Assembly: GCA_016706365.1 (NCBI GenBank)
Contig: JADJJU010000008.1
Coordinates: 186,001 to 250,000, forward strand
DNA from: Saprospiraceae bacterium
Lineage (GTDB): Bacteria > Bacteroidota > Bacteroidia > Chitinophagales > Saprospiraceae
Length of the DNA stretch: 64,000 bases
Direction: 5' to 3'
Shown here: one piece after another, positions 7,679-17,582 of the stretch
Position numbering within the stretch: position 1 is the first letter of the stretch
Layout of the letters: each line of letters begins with the position of its first letter
Translations under genes and position numbers: made by a program
Notes under the pieces: model-generated
What the model saw: the letters and a program-made list of their open reading frames with translations, nothing else
Database searches by the model: none
What the model was told of the DNA's origin: nothing

Positions 7679-10678
7679 ATGAAACGATTTTTTACTCTTT
7701 ATTTGACTTTATTTTTAATCATCTCAGTCAAATCTCTGACAGCGCAAGTTACATTTCCCATTAATGGAGTAGCGGATCCGCGCGAACAAGGCACTGTAAT
7801 CATCAATGCTAATATACATCAGGACTCCAAAACGGTTTGTTCCGGCTGTATGTTGTTGATTGAGAAGGGTAAAATCAAGGCCATTGGAAAACAATTGAAT
7901 ATCCCGGAAGGGATGGTAAGTGTTGATTTGAAAGGTCATCATATCTATCCATCATTCATCGAAATCTACAGTAATTATGGCCTTAGCGAAGGCGCTGAGG
8001 CTTCGAGACCGGCTGGGGGACGTGGCAGAGTTGTACAGTATGACAGTAACCGGAAAGGTGCATACGGCTGGAATGATGCATTAAAAACGGATTATAATGC
8101 ATTTGAAAACTTTACAATCGAGGCCAAACAAGCTTCGGACTTGAGAAAACTTGGTTTTGGAACTGTCTCCACTCATAAAATGGATGGAATGTCCAGAGGA
8201 ACAGCTGCGGCAATAATGCTGGGAGAAGAAAAAGATAATCTTGAAATCCTCAAAAATCAAACGGCCCACCATCTATCATTTAATAAAGGAAGCTCTACTC
8301 AAAACTATCCCAGTTCCCTCGCCGGTGGTATTGCGCTCCTGAGACAAACTTATCTGGATGCACGCTGGTATCAACAACAAGGCATTAAAGAGCAAACAAA
8401 TTTGACGCTGGAGGCATGGAATAAAGTACAGGCTTTACCCCAAATTTTTGAAGTGTCAGATAAACAGGAAATGCTCAGAGCAGCTGCTATCGCAAAAGAA
8501 AATAGCAGCAAATACATTTTTGTCGGGGTGAATGATGCATACCAAAAATTGGATGAGATCAAAAAAACCGGGTCTTCACTGATTGTGAACCTTAATTTTC
8601 CTGAGGCCTATGATGTTGAAAGTCCATTCGATGCACTTCAAGTCTCTTTGGCGGATATGCTTCATTGGGAATGGGCTCCCTGGAATCCGGGAAAGTTAGT
8701 CAAAGCCGGAATACCAATAGCCATCACACTACATGGCCTCAAGGACAAAAAGGACTTCATGAAAAAAATAAGGCAAGCGCTGGAGTCCGGATTGGACGAA
8801 GCAGATGCTATCCATGCCCTTACTGCCGCACCAGCACAAATGCTTGGGATTTTTGATCAGGTTGGATCACTACACCCAGGCAAATGGGCCAATTTCATTG
8901 TTACCAAGGGACCTGTGTTTGAAGAAAAATCAAGTATTCTGCAAAACTATATAAGAGGCAATGCCTTTGTGATTTCTGAAGATCCTGCTCAGCTTGCTCC
9001 TGGTACCTATGATTTGATATCAGCCGGAATGAGCAGAATATTGGAAGTGAAAAAAACTGATAAGGGAACAGAGGTCAGTATTCTTGTTGACACAAGTTCT
9101 ATCAAAGTTACCTATCAGCAGACAGGACAACAGATTTCCATGCATTGGAGCGAAGCGAATCAACCGTTACAGCAAATATATGCCCTGGAAGTGGAGAATG
9201 GTTTCAAAGGACAAATTCAGTCAGGACAAGAAGCATGGTCAGCTGTGGAAGCAAAACTTAAAGCTGCTCAGGAACCAACACCTGAAAAAATTTCAGATAA
9301 AGTACCGGCAACAGAACCCATGGTACTAAGACAGCCATTCAATGGTTATGGCTGGACTACCCAACCGGGTCAGGAAACAGTCCTGATAAGAAATGCTACT
9401 GTATGGACCAACACTAAAGATGGTATTATAACTGAAACAGATGTACTCATTGAAGCAGGAAAAATCAAAAGAATCGGAAAAAATCTTTCTGCTTCCGGAG
9501 CTATCCTTGTGGATGGAAGCAACAAACATCTAACAGCTGGAATTATTGATGAACATAGTCATATTGCCCTTTCCAGAGGAGTTAATGAGGGCACACAGGC
9601 GAGTACAGCCGAAGTAAGAATGGGAGATGTCATCAATGCCGAAGATGTCAATATTTACAGGCAGCTGGCAGGCGGAGTGACAGCAGTACAATTGTTGCAT
9701 GGATCAGCAAATCCGGTAGGAGGGCAGGCACAGCTAATCAAACTTCGCTGGGGATGGCTGCCTGAAGAAATGAAATTTGAAGGGGCAGATCCTTTTATAA
9801 AGTTTGCATTAGGTGAAAATGTTAAACAATCCAATTTCGGAGATGGGTTTAACATACGATTCCCACAATCCAGAATGGGCGTCGAACAAGTGTACCAGGA
9901 TCTCTTTACCAGAGCAAAAGAATATGAAACATTAAAAAAATCAGGCAAACCTTACAGAGTAGATCTGGAGACTGAGACCATACTGGAAATCCTTAATTCT
10001 AAAAGATATATTTCCTGCCATAGTTATGTTCAGAGCGAGATTAACATGCTTATGAAAGTAGCTAACACCTTCGGATTCAAGGTCAATACTTTCACCCACA
10101 TTCTGGAAGGATACAAAGTCGCTGACAAAATGCATGAACATGGAGCCGGGGCATCGAGTTTTTCAGATTGGTGGGCTTATAAAATGGAAGTGAAAGATGC
10201 AATTCCCTATAATGGTCTGCTTTTGCAGGAACAAGGCGTAGTGGTTGCATTCAATTCAGACGATGCTGAAATGGCAAGAAGACTCAATCAGGAAGCCGGC
10301 AAAGCAGTTATGTACGGCGGTATGTCTGAGGAAGATGCATGGAAACTAGTCACTCTGAATCCGGCCAAATTGTTGCATGTTGATAAACGCGTAGGCAGCG
10401 TAGAAGTCGGAAAAGATGCAGATATCGTGCTATGGTCCGCCAATCCACTTTCCATTTATGCGAAAGCTGAGAAGACATATGTGGACGGCCGGTTACTATT
10501 CGACAGAGAACAGGATGAGCTAAAGAGAACTGAAATTGCCAAAGAAAGAGAAAGACTCATACGGAAAATGATACAATTGAAAAAGGGAGGAAACAAAACC
10601 CAGGGAGTGAGACCACAACGTGAGCATCACTATCACTGCGATGATATTCTGGATGAAATGACCCAATATAAAGACTGA
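7679..10678 (+). CDS. Tandem amidohydrolase (two-module secreted metallohydrolase)
   Basis: 999 residues from the ATG at 7679, which opens a good signal peptide (MKRFFTLYLTLFLIISVKSLTA); an upstream in-frame TTG at 7646 is less likely. Two amidohydrolase modules follow. The first (about 30-480) has the family shape but lacks the HxH metal motif, showing IEIYSNYG where it should be. The second (about 540-970) keeps ligands: HSH at 626-628, His781, His807 and Asp861 in FNSDDAE. It also has the typical end VGSVEVGKDADIVLW. Relatives are imidazolonepropionase- or prolidase-like hydrolases of uncertain substrate. A second amidohydrolase starts 32 bases downstream, making a probable operon of two exported proteins. 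Confidence 0.8.
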   Translation: MKRFFTLYLTLFLIISVKSLTAQVTFPINGVADPREQGTVIINANIHQDSKTVCSGCMLLIEKGKIKAIGKQLNIPEGMVSVDLKGHHIYPSFIEIYSNYGLSEGAEASRPAGGRGRVVQYDSNRKGAYGWNDALKTDYNAFENFTIEAKQASDLRKLGFGTVSTHKMDGMSRGTAAAIMLGEEKDNLEILKNQTAHHLSFNKGSSTQNYPSSLAGGIALLRQTYLDARWYQQQGIKEQTNLTLEAWNKVQALPQIFEVSDKQEMLRAAAIAKENSSKYIFVGVNDAYQKLDEIKKTGSSLIVNLNFPEAYDVESPFDALQVSLADMLHWEWAPWNPGKLVKAGIPIAITLHGLKDKKDFMKKIRQALESGLDEADAIHALTAAPAQMLGIFDQVGSLHPGKWANFIVTKGPVFEEKSSILQNYIRGNAFVISEDPAQLAPGTYDLISAGMSRILEVKKTDKGTEVSILVDTSSIKVTYQQTGQQISMHWSEANQPLQQIYALEVENGFKGQIQSGQEAWSAVEAKLKAAQEPTPEKISDKVPATEPMVLRQPFNGYGWTTQPGQETVLIRNATVWTNTKDGIITETDVLIEAGKIKRIGKNLSASGAILVDGSNKHLTAGIIDEHSHIALSRGVNEGTQASTAEVRMGDVINAEDVNIYRQLAGGVTAVQLLHGSANPVGGQAQLIKLRWGWLPEEMKFEGADPFIKFALGENVKQSNFGDGFNIRFPQSRMGVEQVYQDLFTRAKEYETLKKSGKPYRVDLETETILEILNSKRYISCHSYVQSEINMLMKVANTFGFKVNTFTHILEGYKVADKMHEHGAGASSFSDWWAYKMEVKDAIPYNGLLLQEQGVVVAFNSDDAEMARRLNQEAGKAVMYGGMSEEDAWKLVTLNPAKLLHVDKRVGSVEVGKDADIVLWSANPLSIYAKAEKTYVDGRLLFDREQDELKRTEIAKERERLIRKMIQLKKGGNKTQGVRPQREHHYHCDDILDEMTQYKD

Positions 10679-10710
10679 TCCATTTTCAATTATTCTTAAA
10701 GATACACACC

Positions 10711-11973
10711 ATGTACAAAATATACATTGCCATCATTTTTTGCTTTTTCATTACTCCTTCATTTGCTCAGAATCAATTTCTTCTGGAAGGTGGAAAATAC
10801 CATATCGGTAATGGAAGCACCATTGAAAATGCTTTCCTTCTGATTTCCGAAGGTAAAATCTCCTATATCGGTACCCAGAGACCTGCCATTGATGCAAGCA
10901 CACAAGTAATTTCATGTGCAGGCAAGCAGATTTACCCGGGATTTATAGCACTTGGATCCACCGTTGGATTAGTAGAAATTGAAGCCGTGAGAGCTACCGT
11001 CGATAATCGTGAAGTGGGGATTTTTAATCCAAATGTACGCAGCCTTGTCGCATTTGATGCTGAATCCCAAATCATCCCCACCATTCGTTCAAATGGTATT
11101 TTAATGGCTCAGTCCATTCCCTCCGGCGGAGTGATTCCGGGAACTTCAAGCGTTTTTAATATGGATGGATGGAATTGGGAGGATGCAGTTTTTCAGGAAG
11201 ATATTGCTATTCACCTGAATTGGCCGGAAAGAGTTATGTTCACAGGTTGGTGGGCAGAACCGGGTGGAATACAGAAAAATGAGCAGTACTTAAAGCAGGT
11301 TGCAGAAATAAAAGTTTTCTTTGACCAGGCAGCGGCTTACAGACAGAATAAGCAAATTATTGAAAAGAATCTCAAGCTTGAGTCGATGAAAGCCATATGG
11401 TCGGGAAGTAAAAGGCTGTATATTCATGCCAATCTGGGAAATGCAATGATGGATGCGATCACATTTGCTGAAAGCTATGGCATTAAACCTGTTATTGTGG
11501 GGGGAAAAGAATCCTGGATTGTCGCAGATTTTCTGGCAGAGAAAAAGATTGATGTAATTCTCAGAGCCACTCATGAATTACCTTCCAGACAAGACGAAGC
11601 AATTGATCAGCCATTCAGGACACCTTCTGTTCTGCATGCTAAAGGAGTTCGATTTGCACTCAGCATGGAAGGAGCATGGAAGCAAAGGAATCTTCCATTT
11701 CAGGCCGGGCAGGCTATTGGTTTCGGACTCCCATATGATGCAGCACTCAGTTCGATTACCGGAAATGCTGCGGCTATTGCCGGTATTGGTGATCGTGTGG
11801 GCACTCTGGAAAAAGGAAAAACCGCCACGCTATTTGTCAGCGAAGGGGATGCTTTGGATATGCTGGGGAATCAAGTGATCCGTGCCTTCATTGATGGCCG
11901 TGATATAGATCTGGACAACAAGCATAAAGCGCTTTACAGGAAATACAAAGCGAAATATGATGCAGAGAAATAA
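10711..11973 (+). CDS. Amidohydrolase-like protein, probably inactive
   Basis: 420 residues with a signal peptide (IYIAIIFCFFITPSFA). The fold is amidohydrolase-like: an N-terminal composite beta domain, a TIM-barrel middle, and a C-terminal NAAAIAGIGDRVGTLEKGK element typical of the family. The expected HxH after the first beta domain is replaced (FIALGSTVGLVE), and no clear metal-binding set remains. It looks like a pseudoenzyme partner of the tandem amidohydrolase just upstream, with which it shares a probable transcript. Substrate and role are unknown. Confidence 0.75.
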   Translation: MYKIYIAIIFCFFITPSFAQNQFLLEGGKYHIGNGSTIENAFLLISEGKISYIGTQRPAIDASTQVISCAGKQIYPGFIALGSTVGLVEIEAVRATVDNREVGIFNPNVRSLVAFDAESQIIPTIRSNGILMAQSIPSGGVIPGTSSVFNMDGWNWEDAVFQEDIAIHLNWPERVMFTGWWAEPGGIQKNEQYLKQVAEIKVFFDQAAAYRQNKQIIEKNLKLESMKAIWSGSKRLYIHANLGNAMMDAITFAESYGIKPVIVGGKESWIVADFLAEKKIDVILRATHELPSRQDEAIDQPFRTPSVLHAKGVRFALSMEGAWKQRNLPFQAGQAIGFGLPYDAALSSITGNAAAIAGIGDRVGTLEKGKTATLFVSEGDALDMLGNQVIRAFIDGRDIDLDNKHKALYRKYKAKYDAEK

Positions 11974-12025
11974 GTTGTTACCGGTTTGTTGTGCGTTTTG
12001 ATGAATTATAAATTCATTAAAATTT

Positions 12026-12049
12026 GGATCGCAGTTGAAAACTGCGACC
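12026..12049. repeat. Hairpin / REP-like inverted repeat
   Basis: GGATCGCAGTT and AACTGCGACC pair over 10 bp with one bulged A and a loop of about three bases. It lies in the 282-base gap between the convergent amidohydrolase and DUF4197 genes, so it could end either transcript, but neither strand has a clean T-run. The rest of the gap holds AT-rich and CTGAAA-type low-complexity sequence and nothing else I recognise. Confidence 0.5.
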
Positions 12050-12255
12050 ATCGAAGTAATATTCTAATTCATATCAAAAATCGGCAGCTTTTGGGCAGTT
12101 CCAAATTCGAAATTACTCCTATATAACACTTTTGCAAAACGCTGATTTACAATTCTTTATAAAAAATGAAAATCCAGCCATTTCTTCACAAAATCTACTC
12201 AACTTACGCCGGCTGTTTAATCTGAAATCTGAAAACTGACGTCTGAAAGCTGAAA

Positions 12256-12969
12256 TCAAGGATTTCTATTCGCGTCTTGTCTCGCAAATACTCTTCTGAG
12301 CAAATCTGTTGTTCTTTGAGAAATATCCGTTCGGATTCTTGCTTCTTCAATTTCTACCATGGCAAAAAGACCATTCAGTGCCTGAGTCGTGACGTAATCG
12401 TCCAGCCTTGGATTTACTTTTGTAATGAATGGAATTTTATTGTAGGCATTAACAGCATCTGCCCAGTATTGAATGGCGTTGAATTTATTCAGAGACTCTA
12501 CGATGACCGGATTAAATTCATTGTACAATGGCTGATAGGTTGTCCTGTTGAGATATTGAGTGGCTGCATTATTGGAGCCCATCAAAATATCCATTACATC
12601 TCCAAAAGTGATCTGTCTAATGGCATTTTGGAAAATTGGTTTTGCCCTTTTTGCTGCGTCCTCCGCACCTCTGTTTATTTTTTCAAGGATGATTTCCTCA
12701 ACATTTGTGAAGCCCGGAATAACTTTCAATCTATCAGTAATCTTTCTTGCTTCAGGAGGTAAAAGTATCTTATATGAACTCCTGTAAAATCCGTCCTGCG
12801 CTGAAAGCACATCAGAACCTTTACTGACTCCTATTTCCAGCGCCTCCTTTAATCCTAATGCAATTTGGTCATTAGTCAGAGGAGTTGTACTGTTATCTAA
12901 AATCTTTTGAAGTTCTGCACATCCACTTAGTGCAAAGATTAATACCAGAGAAAGCAAGCGTAATTTCAT
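12256..12969 (-). CDS. DUF4197 lipoprotein
   Basis: 237 residues. The N-terminal signal ends in a lipobox (LIFALSGC), giving a lipidated Cys at 17. The body matches the DUF4197 family as I know it: LKEALEIGVSKGSDVLS near the start, then LPPEARKITDRL, and a C-terminal NGLFAMVEIEEARIRTD. It is mostly alpha-helical and probably outer-membrane attached on the periplasmic side. No function is established for the family. It stands alone between other genes of the minus strand. Confidence 0.85.
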   Translation of the reverse strand: MKLRLLSLVLIFALSGCAELQKILDNSTTPLTNDQIALGLKEALEIGVSKGSDVLSAQDGFYRSSYKILLPPEARKITDRLKVIPGFTNVEEIILEKINRGAEDAAKRAKPIFQNAIRQITFGDVMDILMGSNNAATQYLNRTTYQPLYNEFNPVIVESLNKFNAIQYWADAVNAYNKIPFITKVNPRLDDYVTTQALNGLFAMVEIEEARIRTDISQRTTDLLRRVFARQDANRNP

Positions 12970-13148
12970 GATGCTATGTTTATAAAATACAGGACGTGTG
13001 AAAGTGGATTAAGTTCAACTGATAATAAGTGAAAATCCTAACTTAATCAGACGAAAGATATACGTCTTAAATTGACTTGTTTTCACACAAATGCATTCCT
13101 AAGTCAGGAATTTAATTTTGGAAAAAATTGGAATTGTATCAATCTTGC

Positions 13149-15626
13149 TTAAAATTCTCCATCTTCCATGCCCCCTCTATCTTGTCCATTAGTCTTCTTT
13201 TTCATCCAGCCTGGATCTGTCGCGCCAAATGAGTAAGAAACAGTGAGACGAACGAACCGGGCTTCGCGTCTTCTTGTGCTTTCCTGTGTGTACGATGGGG
13301 TTTCGAAATATTGTCCCCAAAGCCTGCTATCAAAGGCATCACTAAGGGTAAGATTAATATTCCAGGCTTTTCCAATTTTCTTATTCAAAGTTACATCCAT
13401 GAAATAGACTGGTAATGAACGGCCCTGTGCCATGATATTTGCTGTGCGGTAATTACCATTGATCTGGGCACTCATGTTCCATGGAAGCTTATAACTAATC
13501 ATCGGTCTGAACTGGGCCATAAATCCACTGTTGCTGAAATTACCCTGAGGTGTGGATGCATTAGCTCTGACATAAGATAATTCTACACTTAATGTCATTT
13601 CAAGTTTCTCATTGGGTCGCCACTTCATCGTATTTTCCCAGCCTCCAGTGTAATCATACGTTCCATTGACAGCCTGTGTCACAAGTACAGAAGAATCCCC
13701 GTCAAAAGGGAATGTGATCCAGGAAATTGGATCTTCAGTCACTCTGCCATATACTGAACTCAATAAATTGAATTGTCCAGCAGTAAGGCTGTAATTGATT
13801 TCACTTAGATTAATGAATTCTGGTAATAGATTAGGATTACCAAGACGAAGATTTCTTGGGTCATTGATGTTTACTCTTGGAGTTAATTGCCAGAAACCGG
13901 GCCTTCCGATTTTACGGCTCACATTGAATTGCAACTCCTGATTTTCACCAAATTTTCTTGAAAGATACAATCCCGGAAAAACAGCTTTTACGATATTATC
14001 CGGGCTATTAGGATATTGGTAAGTAAAACTATTCTCAGTATTCAGGACATTTCCCTCGTAAAATGAATATTCGAATCTAAGGCCAAACTGATAGTTGAGC
14101 CATCCCCATTTTCCTACATAATTTACATATGCCGCATTGACATTTTCAATGATATCAAATTGGTTACTCAACACACTGTCGTTTACAAAGATGTTTTCTT
14201 CCCTGTCAAATTTGTTGATGAGGTTTTGAAATTCACTTCTTTTGTAAAACACTCTGACTCCTGCTTCAAATCTTGCACCGTTTTGCAAAGGATTTATATA
14301 ATCCAGTTGGTAAGTCAGTGAGTTACTTTTGTTAGTATTATCTATATTCTGCAAAATGGGCATACCCGGCAACAAGACCCCATTTTCATCATAGTTGTTG
14401 GTGCTTAAATCGTTGATTCCATTACTTCTGTTACCATTGTATTGAAGATCAGAAGTAAATTCCCGACCGGGCTGCTTCATTTTATGGTTATAATAAATCT
14501 GTGCCGTATAGTGATTGAACTCATTATCTTCTATTTGATTTTGTTCACCTGTAGATCTCACTGAATTATTAATACTGGAATTAAATGTCTGCTTTTGATT
14601 GCCGCGCCAGCTTCCAAGGGATACATTACCACTCAGCGATATGAAATCTCTTTGACTCAATTTATAATCAAACACAGTTCTGAATGAATGATTGCCTCTG
14701 TAATTGTAAGCATTCGATTCCTGTATAAAACGTCCTCCTGCTCCGGGACCCTGAATGGTATTTCTATTGGAGTAAGTAAAAATGTCGTTACCCGCCTGAT
14801 TGTAATTATAGTTGAGAGCCAGATTGAATGGTTCTCTTTTCATGTTCAGATTGACAGTTGTGGTATATCGGTCTGATGTACCAATTCCTGCAGTGAGTGT
14901 TCCATTATATCCCGGCTTCAGGTTTTGCTTCAGACGAATATTTATGATACCGCCGGAACTTGATGCATCAAATTTTACGGAAGGATTTGTAATTACTTCC
15001 ACGAATTCGATTTGGTCTGCTGGAATTTTGTCTAGTTCTAGTGTTGTAGGTCTTCCGTCTACAAATACCTGGGCGTTACTGTTACGTACATTGACCCCTC
15101 CATCAGCATCTACATTCACTCCGGGAATGTTTTTCATGACATCTTCACCTGTTCCTCCTTTCGTGGAAAGGTCTTTATCTACATTATAAACTTTGCGATC
15201 TACAAATAGATTTACATTAGATTGTTCAGCAGTGACAACTACCTCATCTAAAAGCTGCTGATCAGGATCAAGAGATATTTGTCCCATGTTCACATTTTCT
15301 CCCTCTTTGAGCTCAATAGTCTTTACTAATGTCTTGAAACCGAGATATGCAAATTCAACTTTAACAGATCTGTACCTTAAAGGGATTTCAAATTGAAATC
15401 TACCCTGTTCTTCTGTAAGAATACCAGTGATTAGACTGTCATTGCCAGCCTTTAGAATACTAACTGCAGCAAATTCAAGTGCTTGATTACCTGAAGATTC
15501 AACTAAGGTACCGGAAATAATACTCATTTTATTTCCCCCGCCAAATGCTCCCGCAGGGGGCTGGGCATATGCAGAATTGAAAATAAACAGAAGGGAAAAA
15601 ATGGAGAAAAAACAATACTTAATCAT
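13149..15626 (-). CDS. TonB-dependent receptor (outer-membrane beta-barrel family)
   Basis: 825 residues from the ATG at 15626, preferred over one at 15662 because it opens the signal peptide (MIKYCFFSIFSLLFIFNSAYA). After a Gly-rich patch comes a carboxypeptidase-regulatory-like beta-sandwich (about 35-115). A TonB plug follows (about 120-225: LDEVVVTAEQS, GTGEDVMKNIPGVNVDADG, EVITNPSVKFDASSSGGIIN), then a long barrel rich in Asn, Tyr and aromatic-ended strands. It resembles the Bacteroidota receptors with the OMP_b-brl_3 barrel, whose ligands are mostly unknown. It is energised by ExbB/ExbD/TonB, which are encoded about 6 kb away. No SusD partner is next to it. Confidence 0.85.
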   Translation of the reverse strand: MIKYCFFSIFSLLFIFNSAYAQPPAGAFGGGNKMSIISGTLVESSGNQALEFAAVSILKAGNDSLITGILTEEQGRFQFEIPLRYRSVKVEFAYLGFKTLVKTIELKEGENVNMGQISLDPDQQLLDEVVVTAEQSNVNLFVDRKVYNVDKDLSTKGGTGEDVMKNIPGVNVDADGGVNVRNSNAQVFVDGRPTTLELDKIPADQIEFVEVITNPSVKFDASSSGGIINIRLKQNLKPGYNGTLTAGIGTSDRYTTTVNLNMKREPFNLALNYNYNQAGNDIFTYSNRNTIQGPGAGGRFIQESNAYNYRGNHSFRTVFDYKLSQRDFISLSGNVSLGSWRGNQKQTFNSSINNSVRSTGEQNQIEDNEFNHYTAQIYYNHKMKQPGREFTSDLQYNGNRSNGINDLSTNNYDENGVLLPGMPILQNIDNTNKSNSLTYQLDYINPLQNGARFEAGVRVFYKRSEFQNLINKFDREENIFVNDSVLSNQFDIIENVNAAYVNYVGKWGWLNYQFGLRFEYSFYEGNVLNTENSFTYQYPNSPDNIVKAVFPGLYLSRKFGENQELQFNVSRKIGRPGFWQLTPRVNINDPRNLRLGNPNLLPEFINLSEINYSLTAGQFNLLSSVYGRVTEDPISWITFPFDGDSSVLVTQAVNGTYDYTGGWENTMKWRPNEKLEMTLSVELSYVRANASTPQGNFSNSGFMAQFRPMISYKLPWNMSAQINGNYRTANIMAQGRSLPVYFMDVTLNKKIGKAWNINLTLSDAFDSRLWGQYFETPSYTQESTRRREARFVRLTVSYSFGATDPGWMKKKTNGQDRGGMEDGEF

Positions 15627-15735
15627 GGGGTGATTTGATTCCTTTAATTGACTAAAACCCAATATTAATCCATCCAGATACGTAAAAGGATGTAATCTGT
15701 AAAGGAGATTTTTCTGGTTTAGCTTATTTTAATAG

Positions 15736-15743
15736 CAAAATTA
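15736..15743 (-). promoter_or_regulatory. Candidate -7 box for the TonB-dependent receptor
   Basis: On the minus strand TAATTTTG fits TAnnTTTG. It lies about 110 bases before the receptor start in an otherwise featureless 253-base gap. No -33 element is visible. Confidence 0.3.
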
Positions 15744-15879
15744 CAACCATTAGCAGCGTTTGTTGCTGAGGTATAAATGTTTAACCTTTCATTAACTAAC
15801 ATTAAACAAAATTGCAGACGATTGGTGGCAAAATATTGACTGGCAATTAATTATGAAATTAAGGTTTTAAACCCAGTAT

Positions 15880-17121
15880 TTATTTGGTAGCAAAATCGGA
15901 AATTATGGTATCCAGGCTTTCAAATATTCTTTTGAAATCCAAAGGACTTAAATTCGATCCACTCGGCAAACAAAGTCCTGAATCAAACAAGTTTTCTGCT
16001 GTATTTCCGCCATAATATGGGTAGTTCTTGAAGTAAGGCTGCAAATGCATGGGCTTCCAAAGAGGCCTGGCTTCAATGTTTTCAGCTTCCAGGGCAAGTC
16101 TCATGACTTCCCTGCTCAATCCATTATTTGCTTGAGGATCTATTGTGATACAAGTGAGCCATCTGTTGCTGTAGCTTCCTTCCGGTTCATTCTGAAATCC
16201 GAAATGAAAATTGAAAAGACCGGCACTAGCTTGCCATTTGTCAAAATATTGCTGATATCGCTTAAAGTTTCCTCGTCTTTGGTTTACTCTTTCAGGCAAA
16301 ACTTCCATCTGCCCTCTGCCAATTCCTGCCAAAATATTACTCATTCTGTAATTGAACCCTAAATGACTATGTTGATAGTGTGGTGCCGGATCTCTGGATT
16401 GAGTAGCATAAAATCTGGCCTTTTCTATTTTCTCCTTGTCATCGGATATCAAAGCGCCTCCTCCGGAAGTGGTAATAATTTTGTTTCCGTTAAAACTAAG
16501 CACACCCATGTCTCCCAAACTTCCGCATGCTTTTCCATTGTAAACACTGCCCAGTGCTTCAGCAGCATCTTCCAAAACCGGAATTCCATACTTATTTGAT
16601 ATGGCTTTGATTTCATTCATTTTGGCAGGCATTCCGTACAAATGAACCGGTACTATTGCTTTGATTTTGGATGACAGACCTGAGTTAGTCTGAATTGGAA
16701 TCTTCTGAATCGAAATTATCGCTTCCTCCAATGCCTCCGGATCCATATTCCATGTATCCATTTCTGAATCAATAAAAACAGGTGTAGCTCCCTGATAAAT
16801 TATCGGGTTTGCACTGGCGGAAAAAGTAAGGCTCTGACAAAGAACTATATCTCCCGGGCCTACATCCAGCAATAATAAGCCTAAATGTAAAGCTCCTGTA
16901 CCTGAACTAAGCGCGGCTGCGTGGCTCACTCCGGTAAAGGAAGCCAAATCTTCTTCAAATCCATTCACATGAGGGCCCAGAGGAGCAATCCAGTTACTTG
17001 TAAAAGCATCAGAGACATATTTTTGCTCATTCCCGCCCATATGTGGGGAGGACAACCAGATTTTGGAAAGATCTTTTCCGGAGTGGATTTTTATTATCTC
17101 TTCTGGGGATTTTGTGCTCAT
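15880..17121 (-). CDS. DegT/DnrJ/EryC1/StrS-family aminotransferase
   Basis: 413 residues, full length for these PLP-dependent sugar aminotransferases. They transfer an amino group to nucleotide-linked keto-sugars in the cytoplasm for surface polysaccharide or glycan synthesis. Visible signatures are SSGTGALHL at 72-80, the PLP-ring Asp in EDAAEALGS (Asp185), and the Schiff-base lysine in SFNGNKIITTSGGG (Lys214). The closest relatives by eye are PglE/PseC-like enzymes (SNWIAPLGPHVNGFE near the N-terminus). No other sugar-modifying gene is adjacent, which is unusual since this family normally lies in glycan clusters. Confidence 0.87.
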   Translation of the reverse strand: MSTKSPEEIIKIHSGKDLSKIWLSSPHMGGNEQKYVSDAFTSNWIAPLGPHVNGFEEDLASFTGVSHAAALSSGTGALHLGLLLLDVGPGDIVLCQSLTFSASANPIIYQGATPVFIDSEMDTWNMDPEALEEAIISIQKIPIQTNSGLSSKIKAIVPVHLYGMPAKMNEIKAISNKYGIPVLEDAAEALGSVYNGKACGSLGDMGVLSFNGNKIITTSGGGALISDDKEKIEKARFYATQSRDPAPHYQHSHLGFNYRMSNILAGIGRGQMEVLPERVNQRRGNFKRYQQYFDKWQASAGLFNFHFGFQNEPEGSYSNRWLTCITIDPQANNGLSREVMRLALEAENIEARPLWKPMHLQPYFKNYPYYGGNTAENLFDSGLCLPSGSNLSPLDFKRIFESLDTIISDFATK

Positions 17122-17188
17122 TATTCAAGTGCTTTGGATTCGAAAATCTGATCACAGGCTTTCGTTAAGTATTTACGAGTTCAAGATA

Positions 17189-17581
17189 CTATCTTGCCAG
17201 CATTCCGACATATTCATGCAAAGATTTTTCCATTAGTATGATCTTGTTAGTAGAAAACTTAAAAGGAAAATCATACCGATCAGGATCTATTTTGATAGAA
17301 TGATTTGTAGGTGCAGCTATTGGGTTGACACCATGTTTGCGAAACCACTTCATTGCTCTGGGCATATGAATAGCATCAGTAATCAGGATTAGAGTCCCTT
17401 CCCTGTCAAATCGATCTGCATAGGCTTTTGCTTCAGCCTTAGTATTGTGTGCGGTGGCCAGAAGAATCGTATCTAATGGATTAACCCCCAACTCAATGGC
17501 TGCCATTGCGCTTACTTCTGCTTGTGAAACGCTGCTTCTACCGGGATATCCCGAGCAGATTAACTGACTACCCTGTATCAT
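17189..17581 (-). CDS. YdcF/ElyC-like DUF218 protein, C-terminal fragment
   Basis: The 130 residues are the second half of a DUF218 domain: GSQLICSGYPG, then SEVSAM-like AEVSAMAAIELGV, ATAHNTKAEA (the usual NT.EEA motif), and VTDAIHMPRA-like LITDAIHMPRAMKWFR. The upstream fragment at 17583-17930 supplies the first half, and one extra A near 17588 would explain the break. The fragment starts at an ATG one base after the upstream stop (TAA-A-ATG), so reinitiation is conceivable. The simplest reading is one membrane-anchored gene of about 246 residues split by a single-base indel. Confidence 0.7.
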   Translation of the reverse strand: MIQGSQLICSGYPGRSSVSQAEVSAMAAIELGVNPLDTILLATAHNTKAEAKAYADRFDREGTLILITDAIHMPRAMKWFRKHGVNPIAAPTNHSIKIDPDRYDFPFKFSTNKIILMEKSLHEYVGMLAR

Positions 17582-17582
17582 T

